Origin: Desulfobacteraceae bacterium
Lineage (GTDB): Bacteria > Desulfobacterota > DSM-4660 > Desulfatiglandales > Desulfatiglandaceae
Assembly (NCBI GenBank): GCA_011048855.1
Contig: DSCZ01000100.1
Coordinates: 1 to 22,162 of the forward strand
Length of the DNA: 22,162 nt
Direction: 5' to 3'
Shown: positions 1 to 7,278 of the stretch, piece after piece
Numbering within the stretch: the first letter of the stretch is position 1
Layout of the letters: every line of letters begins with the position of its first letter
The notes under the pieces: generated by a model
What the model saw: the letters and a program-made list of their open reading frames with translations, nothing else
Databases searched by the model: none
What the model was told of the DNA's origin: nothing
Made by a program: the position numbers and the translations under genes

Positions 1-125
1 ACTGGCCCGGCAACGTCCGGGAACTGGAAAACGTGCTTGAACGAGCGGTGATCAACTCCTCAGTCCCCAAGCTGCGCCTCTCAAAACCCCCCTGTTCAGC
101 CAATGCATACCGTGGTCATATTTGA
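1..125 (+). pseudogene. C-terminal fragment of a sigma-54-dependent activator, 3' truncated
   Basis: Reading from base 3, the frame gives WPGNVRELENVLERAV, the near-invariant end of the AAA+ domain of NtrC-type enhancer-binding proteins, which use ATP to remodel sigma-54 RNA polymerase. The window cuts off the 5' part. At the 3' end the family likeness stops after VPKLRL. The frame then runs about 15 unrelated residues to a TGA at 123-125. Family members normally continue for roughly 60-80 residues into a Fis-type helix-turn-helix, and no such helix is seen here in any frame. The protein would therefore lack its DNA-binding domain. The break lies near base 80-85, where the sequence becomes AT-rich. 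The AAA+ assignment is firm; calling it a pseudogene is inference. Confidence 0.7.
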
Positions 126-146
126 CTATTTGTCATATATGACCAC
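112..146. promoter_or_regulatory. Twin palindromes, operator-like
   Basis: Two 12-bp elements, GTCATATTTGAC (115-126, one mismatch from a palindrome) and GTCATATATGAC (132-143, perfect), lie 17 bp apart start to start. Together with flanking GTG/CAC they form a 15-bp inverted repeat (112-126 with 132-146, 14 of 15 pairs) around a 5-bp loop. Tandem short palindromes of this kind are typical of operators for small dimeric repressors. No regulator gene is adjacent, so the function is inferred. Confidence 0.4.
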
Positions 147-297
147 TGTTTCACGTCAACCAACTCTCCTCCACCAACCTTTCGAATTTAAATATGCATT
201 GACAAATCAGCATCTTGGATCAAATGAAATTGCTGTTGTTGAGCCTGGCACGAAGCTTGAATATATTTTAAATGAAGCGCTTGATATTTTGGCCTGA
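139..297 (+). CDS. Short hypothetical ORF in an AT-rich segment
   Basis: This open frame has an ATG at 103 or 139 and ends at a TGA at 295-297, giving 64 or 52 residues. The product is not recognised. It has no membrane segment or familiar motif and ends in an acidic, helix-like stretch (VVEPGTKLEYILNEALDILA). There is no clear ribosome binding site, and the start at 139 sits inside the palindrome pair. The base composition is richer in A+T than both flanking genes. It may be the tail of a gene brought in by rearrangement, or simply chance. Bases 298-356 hold only a weak TGGCC/GGCCA stem. Confidence 0.2.
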   Translation: MTTVSRQPTLLHQPFEFKYALTNQHLGSNEIAVVEPGTKLEYILNEALDILA

Positions 298-356
298 TTT
301 AGACACGGCCAGGACTAGGCCCCTTTCAATTGGGTTGGCTGCCTATGGAGGACGCT

Positions 357-1268
357 GTGAAAGATCATAAGACAAAGAAGGAGCTTATAGATGAACTGGC
401 GGAATTGCACTCGCAGAATGCTGATCTGAAAGAATCAATAGCCGGGAAGATATCGGCTGAGCTTGCGGCGGAGGAGGCCCGTCGCTACGCCGAAAGTATC
501 GTGGAGACGGTTCGAGCGCCCCTTTTGGTCCTGGATGCGGACCTGAAGATCATCTCGGCAAACCGCTACTTTTACATCACCTTTAACGTTATTCCCTCTG
601 AAACGCTCGGATGTTTCATCTATGACGTTGGAAACAAACAATGGGACATCCCCCTGCTTCGGGAACTGCTTGAAGATATTCTTCCTGAAAAAGAAGCGTT
701 CGACGACTTTGAGGTTGCCCATGATTTCCAGGGCATCGGTCATAAAGTCATGTTGCTCAACGCCCGCCAGGTATATCGGAAAGACATCGATGCCAGGATG
801 ATCCTTCTCGCCATTGAGGACGTCACCGAGCGCAGGCGACTGGAAGCGTTGTTAAACGAGTCTGAAGAGCGCTTCAGACGCCTTTTTGAGACCGCGAACG
901 ACGGGATCGTGCTTCTTGAAAAAGGCGAAGGGAAGATCACTCATGCCAATCCGGCCGCCGAGAAGTTGCTGGGATTTACCCGAGAGGAGAGCGTCGGAAA
1001 TACGCTTCAGGAGATTGGTGTTTCACTCGATCTGGGTGATTTTCATGCGACAATGCAGAATTTGAACAAGAACGGCATGATTATGTACGATGATGTTCCG
1101 GTAAAAACCAAGACCGGGGAGCACATCGATACGGACATCTATCTCGTCGACCGGGCAAGGTTGGTGCATGCAATATTCGGGACATTTCCAAGCGTAAACT
1201 GGTTGAAAAAAAACTACGAGAAAGGGAAGAGAAGTATCGTTTGGTGGTGGATAACATTGCTGATGTGA
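357..1268 (+). pseudogene. Hybrid sensor histidine kinase, N-terminal PAS part (frameshifted)
   Basis: This is the front half of one kinase gene that runs from 357 to 3124. The likely start is GTG 357, with GGAGG at 347-351 five bases upstream; in-frame ATGs at 330 and 345 lack such a site. The N-terminus (KDHKTKKELIDELAEL) is a short charged coiled coil common ahead of PAS kinases. Two PAS domains follow, at residues of about 45-160 and 170-270, the first ending in the usual DVTERRRLEALL linker. At base 1168/1169 the frame breaks. The reading LV-H-A-IFG should be LV-x-CNIRDISKRKLVEKKL, which continues in the next frame if one base is restored. The last 33 residues (1170-1268) are therefore out-of-frame product. 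This is either a real one-base deletion or a sequencing error. Confidence 0.75.
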
Positions 1269-3124
1269 TAACCGTGATGGACTTGAATTTACGTCTCACC
1301 TACGTCAGCCCTTCCGTCATTCGCCTCAGGGGATACACGGCTGAAGAGGCCGTGGCGCAGACCATGGAACAGATCATGACGCCCGAATCCCTGCAGATCG
1401 TTGCCAGGGTCCTTGAAGAAGAAATGCGATTGGAGGCCGGCGGTACGGCAGACCCCGGCAGAATCCGCGTCCTGGAACTGGAGGAATACAGAAAGGACGG
1501 TTCCACCGTTTGGATTGAGGACCACCTGTCATTTATACGGGATGCGGCACAGAAGGCCGTGGGCATCATCTCAGTGGCCCACGACATCACTGCGCGGAGG
1601 TGGGCGGGCGCAGAAAAGGAGCTTTTGACAACCGCCATCGAGCATGTCAGGGAAATGATCGTCATTACCGATCCCGAAGGGACGATCCAGTATGTCAATC
1701 CTGCATTCGAATCCGTGACCGGCTACAGCCGGCAAGAGGCCATGGGGCAAAACCTGCGCATGCTCAAAAGTGGAAAACAGGATCGTCCATTTTATCAGAA
1801 CCTGTGGAACACCATTGCCTCCGGAAAGAGGTGGGAAGGCCGCATGGTCAACAAGCGCAAGGATGGGAAACTGTTTACCGAAGATGCTTCGATTTCACCT
1901 TTCCTCGACACCTCGGGCCGAATCCTCCACTATGTTGCGGTCAAACGCGATATCACGGAGAAGCTCGAGCTTGACGAACAGTTCAATCAAGCCCAGAAGA
2001 TGGAATCCATCGGCAGGCTCACGGGTGGTGTGGCCCACGATTTCAACAATTTGTTGACCACCATCATCGGCAATGCCGACCTTCTGGGCAGCGAGTTGGA
2101 CAAAGAGTCCCCTTTCTGTGCGTATATAGCAGATATCGGTGATGCTGCGAAAAGGGCTGCCAATCTGACCCGGCAGCTTCTTACGCTCAGTCGCAGGCAG
2201 ATCCTTCAGCCGGAAGTGGTGGATCTCAATGGGGTGGTGAGCGATATGAAGAATATGCTGCGGCGCATCCTGCGGGAGGATATCGAGCTGACAACCGCCC
2301 TGGAGCCGGAGCTTGGCAAGGTTATGGCCGATATCGGGCAGATCGAACAGGTGATCATGAATCTCGCGGTCAACGCCTGCGACGCCATGCCCGAGGGCGG
2401 AAAGCTCACCATCGAGACGGCCGATGTGGAACTCGACGAAAGGTATGCAAGAACCCACCTGGCGGTGACGCCGGGTCCTCATATAATGCTGGCTGTGAGC
2501 GACACCGGATGCGGGATGTCCTTTGAGGTGCGGGACAAGGTGTTCGAGCCCTTTTTTACGACCAAGGAGAGGGGCAAGGGGACAGGGCTCGGCCTTTCTA
2601 CCGTCTACGGTATTGTAAAGCAGAGCAAAGGGGACATCCGGGTTTACAGCGAGCCGGGCAAAGGCACCTCTTTCAAGATCTATCTCCCCCGGGTGGACAG
2701 GGATGTAGAACGGGAGAAGAAAGCGGTAAGCCAGGTGTCTCCGGGAGGTTCGGAGACGATCTTGATGGTGGAAGACGAAGAACAGGTCCGCAATCTTGCC
2801 GTCAAAATACTTACAGGATACGGCTATCGGGTGTTGGCGGCGGGAAGCGGCCCTGAGGCCGTGGAGACGGCCGAAGGGCATGAAGGTCCCATTCACCTGC
2901 TGCTTACCGACGTGGTGATGCCCGGCGGGATGAACGGGAGGGAACTGGCGGATGCTTTGACAGGGTCCAGGCCGGAAATGAAGGTGCTTTTCATGTCGGG
3001 CTACACGGTTAATGCCATCGGACACCACGGTTATCTGGATGCCGGGGTGAACTTCCTCCAGAAACCTTTTACCCCCGATGCGCTGAGCAGGAAGGTCAGA
3101 GAGGTGTTGAATACAGAGGCCTGA
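1241..3124 (+). CDS. Hybrid sensor histidine kinase, C-terminal part: PAS-PAS-HisKA-HATPase-REC
   Basis: This continues the kinase from the frame that resumes at 1169; TTG 1241 is only the first possible start in it. In order it holds a PAS domain (after EEKYRLVVDNIADVI), a second PAS ending DITEKLEL, and HisKA with the H-box GGVAHDFNNLL (His codon 2036-2038). The HATPase follows, with an N-box (NLAVNACDAMPEGG), G1 (DTGCGMS), an F-box (FEPFFTTKE) and G2 (GKGTGLGLS). A receiver domain comes last, with its phospho-acceptor Asp at codon 2909-2911 (LLTDVVMPGG). All catalytic boxes are intact. The family autophosphorylates on His and passes phosphate to its own Asp. If the frameshift is real, this half could still be made as a shorter, soluble kinase lacking two PAS sensors. 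No transmembrane segment is visible, so the kinase is predicted cytoplasmic. The REC-HD-GYP gene 65 bp downstream is a plausible output partner. Confidence 0.85.
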   Translation: MVVDNIADVITVMDLNLRLTYVSPSVIRLRGYTAEEAVAQTMEQIMTPESLQIVARVLEEEMRLEAGGTADPGRIRVLELEEYRKDGSTVWIEDHLSFIRDAAQKAVGIISVAHDITARRWAGAEKELLTTAIEHVREMIVITDPEGTIQYVNPAFESVTGYSRQEAMGQNLRMLKSGKQDRPFYQNLWNTIASGKRWEGRMVNKRKDGKLFTEDASISPFLDTSGRILHYVAVKRDITEKLELDEQFNQAQKMESIGRLTGGVAHDFNNLLTTIIGNADLLGSELDKESPFCAYIADIGDAAKRAANLTRQLLTLSRRQILQPEVVDLNGVVSDMKNMLRRILREDIELTTALEPELGKVMADIGQIEQVIMNLAVNACDAMPEGGKLTIETADVELDERYARTHLAVTPGPHIMLAVSDTGCGMSFEVRDKVFEPFFTTKERGKGTGLGLSTVYGIVKQSKGDIRVYSEPGKGTSFKIYLPRVDRDVEREKKAVSQVSPGGSETILMVEDEEQVRNLAVKILTGYGYRVLAAGSGPEAVETAEGHEGPIHLLLTDVVMPGGMNGRELADALTGSRPEMKVLFMSGYTVNAIGHHGYLDAGVNFLQKPFTPDALSRKVREVLNTEA

Positions 3125-3189
3125 TGTCACAAAAGCCTGGTTGAGGCGGTGCTCATCGTTCCCTGTTTGACAGACCTGGAGAAATGAAC

Positions 3190-4227
3190 ATGGATATGGA
3201 TGAGGAAACGAGCCGGAATAGGATTCTTGTTGTAGATGATGAAGAGCCCGTCGGACGCCTCCTGGCGCGCATCCTGAAGAAAGTGCATCGGGAGTGTTGT
3301 TTGGTTCTGAGCGCCGAGGAGGCCCGGCGAATTCTGAAGGAAGAGATTTTCGATTTGATCCTCTGTGATATACGCCTCCCGGGAGAATCCGGGATCAGTC
3401 TTGTCGAACATGTCATTTCCCACTATCCGGACACGGCCGTGATCATGGTGAGCGGCGAGGATGACCCGGAGACGGTTGAAAATGCCCTGGAAATCGGGGC
3501 GTACGGCTATATCGTCAAACCCTTCCATCGGAGCGAGGTTATCTTCAACGTCTCGAGCGCCCTGCGGCGTCAGAGTCTGGAGGTGAAAAGCCGGAACTAT
3601 CGGGAGGGCCTGGAGCGTATGGTGGCCGACCGTACGGCGAAACTTGAACAGACCCTGGATGGGGTCATCCAGGTGCTCAGCCTGAGCGTGGAAACGAAAG
3701 ACCCTTACACGGCCGGGCACCAACGGCGGGTGGCGGAGCTTGCCTGTGCGATAGCGGAGGAAATGGAGGTGGCCGTGCACCAGGTCAAAGGCATCCGTAT
3801 GGCCGGGATGATTCACGACCTGGGGAAGCTCTCGGTTCCGTCTGAAATCCTCATCAAACCCGACCGCTTGAACGAAATGGAGTTTGCTTTGATCAAGGGT
3901 CATCCCAGGGTGGGTTATGATATCCTGAAAGGGATCGAATTTCCATGGCCCATCGCCGAGACTGTGTACCAGCACCACGAACGCCTGGATGGTTCGGGCT
4001 ATCCCAGGGGGCTTAAGGCTGAGGAGATCATCCTGGAAGCGCGGATCCTTGCTGTAGCCGATGTGGTTGAGGCCATGGCCAGCCACCGGCCCTACCGTCC
4101 GGCCTTGGGCATCGATGCAGCCCTCGATGAGATTGAGAAAAATCGAGGAATCCTTTACGACGATGTCTTTGCAAATGCCTGTCTGAGATTATTCCGGGAA
4201 AAAGGGTTTCAACTTGAAGCGACTTGA
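3190..4227 (+). CDS. Response regulator with HD-GYP cyclic-di-GMP phosphodiesterase output (RpfG type)
   Basis: The receiver domain covers residues of about 10-125, with the acidic pair in VVDDEE, phospho-Asp at about residue 60 (LILCDIRLPG) and the conserved Lys in IVKPF. A coiled linker (about 130-165) leads into an HD-GYP domain with HDLGK (His about 209), a later HPRVGYDIL, and HHERLDGSGYP, the full signature of active members. The family hydrolyses cyclic-di-GMP using a bimetal centre. ATG 3190 is preferred because GGAGA at 3178-3182 then lies 7 bases upstream; ATG 3184 would leave only one base. The gene follows the hybrid kinase with a 65-bp gap and probably forms a two-component pair with it. 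It looks full length and has a normal C-terminus, although the next frame begins with remnant sequence immediately after its stop. Confidence 0.9.
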   Translation: MDMDEETSRNRILVVDDEEPVGRLLARILKKVHRECCLVLSAEEARRILKEEIFDLILCDIRLPGESGISLVEHVISHYPDTAVIMVSGEDDPETVENALEIGAYGYIVKPFHRSEVIFNVSSALRRQSLEVKSRNYREGLERMVADRTAKLEQTLDGVIQVLSLSVETKDPYTAGHQRRVAELACAIAEEMEVAVHQVKGIRMAGMIHDLGKLSVPSEILIKPDRLNEMEFALIKGHPRVGYDILKGIEFPWPIAETVYQHHERLDGSGYPRGLKAEEIILEARILAVADVVEAMASHRPYRPALGIDAALDEIEKNRGILYDDVFANACLRLFREKGFQLEAT

Positions 4228-4230
4228 TTT

Positions 4231-4752
4231 CATGAGGAAACATCCACGACCTTGCATTTCACGGTTGCCGATACGGGCATCGGTATTCCCCCTGACAAGC
4301 TGGAGATGATCTCTAAATGGGGGCTCATCCACGGCGAGGCCCGGGACGGAGAAGGCGCCCTCGAAGAGGTTAAGCGGGCATTTGAGTCGGGAGACCCCTA
4401 CCGTCTCATGTTGTTGGACTTCCAGATGCCCGGGATGGACGGGTTCGAACTGGCGGAAAAGGTCATGGAGAGCCCCTATGGAGCGGGTCTGGAGCAGGGA
4501 GCCCACAAGCTGAAGGGGTCCCTGGCGATTATGGGAGCCGAACGGGCCTTTGATGCGGCCTATGGTCTGGAGGTCATCGGCAGGGAAGGAAAGATGCAGG
4601 AGGCGGAGCATTCAGTGGATCTCCTCTTGAAGGAGCTTCAAGCCCTGGAGTCCTCCCTGCGGATCAGCCTTCCCTACGCCTCTCTCCCATTCATACGAGG
4701 GGAAGTGCCCATTGGAATGCCTCTTGCGCTAGATATGCGAGGAACCTTGTGA
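4231..4752 (+). pseudogene. Collapsed hybrid histidine kinase remnant (HATPase / REC / HPt pieces)
   Basis: One open frame joins three incomplete signalling domains. The first piece is the G1 box of a histidine-kinase ATPase (FTVADTGIGIPPDKLEMI). It is followed at once by the middle of a receiver domain (SKWGLIHGEARDGEGALEEV, then LLDFQMPGMDGF with the phospho-Asp). The last is a histidine phosphotransfer domain (AHKLKGSLAIMGAERAFDAA, with the phospho-His in AHKLKGS). The rest of the ATPase, the first strand of the receiver and its last strand and helix are missing. Kinase likeness starts directly after the HD-GYP stop codon in the same frame. The first available start (TTG 4252) falls inside the G1 strand and has no ribosome binding site. 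The last 30 or so residues match nothing recognised. Family membership is clear; decay by internal deletion is inferred. Confidence 0.75.
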
Positions 4753-4872
4753 AATCGTGTTCAAGACCGAACAGTTGGAAGAGAACAAAAGTGCTGTTCC
4801 AGCCGGCCGTTTAATTGCCGGAGTGAATGATTTGAAGCATATTGCCAATATGATGAAAAGGAGACACGCAGC

Positions 4873-5103
4873 GTGAGGGTGAGCGGAAAGAGGATTGTCC
4901 GGATGCTGCTCGATTTGAGGGCGCGCCTCGGCAGAACCGGCCTGGCAAAGACGCACACCGACGATGAGCCACCGCTTCGGGCGGAACTGTTCAGCACGGA
5001 ACAGATGAATCGGCACGCCATTAAGCTGGCGGACTAGCATAAGCTGAGTTCGGGACGCCCTTCGGCCCTACTTCTGACGCGTCTGGCTGAGAATGAAGAG
5101 ATC
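4873..5103 (+). pseudogene. NdvB-like cyclic beta-1,2-glucan synthase, N-terminal remnant with in-frame stop
   Basis: A normal start is present: GTG 4873 with AAGGAGA at 4858-4864, eight bases upstream. The frame gives 54 residues ending PLRAELFSTEQMNRHAIKLA-D, which resembles the start of large NdvB-type proteins, then a TAG at 5035-5037. The same frame continues after the stop with HKLSSGRPSALLLTRLAENEEIL, which also fits the family. The TAG is therefore a nonsense change inside a once-continuous frame. Likeness ends near 5103, where about 250 residues expected in an intact gene are missing. The remnant is inactive as it stands. The family assignment comes from memory of conserved N-terminal wording and from the two following blocks. 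Confidence 0.6.
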
Positions 5104-5107
5104 CTGA

Positions 5108-5575
5108 TTGGCTCGCCAGGCCGCGGCCGGAAAAGACGCCGACGAACGGGCGGCACATGTTGGGTTTTATCTTATCGATATGGGTCTGCCGCAACTCCGG
5201 CGGGCCATGGGGGTATATGAGTCCACAGCCGAGGCGATTCAGAAATGGATCGGCCGCAGTCCTTTGCTCCTTTATCTGGTCACGATCACGTTGATGACTG
5301 TTGTTTTTACCGCGACGTTGTTGATGAAGGCACAGGCTGGTGGGGTAGGGGGTTGGGCCCTCGCGTTGATGGGCGTTCTCTTACTCTTGTCCACGAGTCA
5401 CCCTGCGGTGGCCTTGGTGAACTGGCCCGCGACGTTAACGGCGGCGCCGCACCTGTTGCCACGAATGGATTTTTCCAAAGGGATTCCGCCGGAATCGCGG
5501 ACGCTGGTTGTGATTCGGACAATGATCACAAGTGTACAAAACATCGAAGCCTTGGCCGAGGGGCTTGGAAAGGCA
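5108..5575 (+). pseudogene. NdvB-like remnant, membrane block before the GT84 domain
   Basis: This second block of the same gene lies in a different frame. DERAAHVGFYLIDMGLPQLRRAMGV is followed by two hydrophobic segments (about 5260-5330 and 5345-5410, LLLYLVTITLMTVVFTATLL and GWALALMGVLLLLSTSHPAV). PRMDFSKGIPPESRTLVVI and NIEALAEGL come next and mark the entry to the inner-membrane glycosyltransferase domain that polymerises UDP-glucose in NdvB. That catalytic domain is absent. Near base 5560-5575 the likeness jumps to the next block in another frame. The open frame itself runs on to 5740, but that part is noise. No start with a good ribosome binding site is seen. Confidence 0.65.
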
Positions 5576-7253
5576 CCGAGGCCATTTCTACAACTGGTAC
5601 GACACGGAGTCTCTGAAACCACTGGAACCAGCCTACATCTCGACCGTGGACAGCGGGAACCTCGCAGGTCATCTGCTGACCTTGCGATCGGGCCTGCTGG
5701 CACTTGCCGATCAAAAGATCCTGGGGTTCCGATGGATTGAGGGCCTGAGCGACACACTCGAGATTCTGGGGGACATGGCCGGGGGAGCGGGAGGAGACAC
5801 GTCGACCCGGATCGCTCAACTACAGAAGGACCTGGCGTCCGCGTTGGATTCCCGGCCAACCAAGCTCCTAACGACGCAAAGGCGCCTGGCCCGGCTGGCC
5901 GCATCCGCCGCGATCGTGTTGGAGAAGCTCGATGCCGAACCCGGGGCTTCTGAGAGCGGGGTGAAAGGGTGGGCGAACGCCCTGGTCCGTCAATGCCGGG
6001 ACGCCCTTGATGACCTGACGTTTCTCACCCCATGGAGTCTCTCATCGGCTCCTCCGAATGGATTCGGTGACTTCCCCTCCATGGATGAGATCCCGACGCT
6101 TCGCCAGCTGGCAAGGTTTGACGTGGAGGCGCTGCCGACCATCGAGGACCGCTTCGGCCCGGACGCAACCGTAGAAGAGAGGGAAGGGTTGGTTGAAATT
6201 CGATCTCTCGTCACCGCGGCAAGTCAACGCGCCAGGAGAAGGATGGCAGTCATAGAACGCCTTGCGCTGGAATCCGGCGAACTCGCACGCATGAAGGTTG
6301 GCTTCCTGTTCGACAAGGCACGTCGTCTCCTGGCGATCGGCTATAATGTCGGCGAGCGACGCCTTACGCCAGCCGGCACGGATTCGGCTACAGTGTTTTC
6401 GAGCACGCGGAGCGGGGCCTATCAGTCGGGAGGCGCCTTCGGTTTCCGCGACCAGTTGCAGGACGCGATGGCGTTAATCCACGCCGAGCCCCATCTCGTG
6501 CGCGAGCATTTGCTCCGCTGCGCCGCCCGTCAGTTTCCGGAGGGGGATGTTCAGCGTTGGTGGCATCCTCCCTCGGGGAGGGGCGTGCGCACCCGTTGTT
6601 CCGATGATTACTTGTGGCTCCCGCTTGCGACATGCCGATACGTTCTCAGCAGCGGGGACACCGGGGTATTGGACGAGTCCGTTCACTTCATCCGGGGCCG
6701 CCAGGTAAAAATTGGTGAAGACTCTTGTTACGATCTGCCCGAGCGCTCTGAAGAGGCGGCGAGCCTTTACGAACACTGTGTCCGAGCCATCCTGAACGGC
6801 CTCAAATTCGGTAAGCACGGATTGCCTCTCATCGGCTCCGGTGACTGGAACGACGGTATGAACCTGGTGGGCGAACATGGCAAGGGTGAAAGTGTATGGC
6901 TGGGGTTCTTCCTGTATGAGGTGCTCATGCAATTCACGGAGGTTGCCCGTACGCGGGGGGATCACGCTTTCGCCCAACATTGCCAGAGGAAGGCGGAAGA
7001 GCTACGCCGGAACCTCGAGCAGCATGGCTGGGACGGCGGTTGGTACCGCCGGGCCTACTTCGACGACGGATCGCCGCTTGGATCCTTTAGCAACCCCGAA
7101 TGCCAAATTGATTCGATTGCTCAAAGCTGGTCTGTTCTATCCGGCACGGCAGGCACAACCATTGAAAAACGGGTTGAATCTCTTACAGGGTGTTTCCAGC
7201 GCTCGTGCCGCTTAGAAACAGGCGTAACAAAATATTATAGAAAAATGATATGA
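5532..7253 (+). pseudogene. NdvB-like remnant, linker plus GH94 phosphorylase block, truncated at both ends
   Basis: From about 5565 the frame reads [16 protein letters not shown] and [20 protein letters not shown], the linker that follows the membrane part of NdvB. It continues to [21 protein letters not shown], the first strands of the glycoamylase-like domain. It then jumps, near 6360-6400, straight to [20 protein letters not shown] of the GH94 domain, losing several hundred residues. The GH94 part keeps [20 protein letters not shown] and [10 protein letters not shown], which holds the catalytic Asp of GH94 enzymes. Near 7155 (AQSWSVLSG) it breaks off into about 30 unrelated residues. An intact protein would be roughly 2,800 residues; all three blocks together code for under 800. 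The 573-residue frame is open, so a product could be made, but activity is doubtful. Confidence 0.75.
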
Positions 7254-7278
7254 TTCGAGAAAAGGGAGGCATCACATA

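Noticed and set aside
1895..3130. 411-codon open frame on the - strand opposite the histidine kinase
   Set aside because: It mirrors the kinase gene, whose frame has all catalytic motifs. The opposite frame has no recognisable domain and a composition expected of an antisense shadow.
3127..4086. 319-codon open frame opposite the HD-GYP gene
   Set aside because: Antisense shadow of a clear REC-HD-GYP gene; no motif and no binding site.
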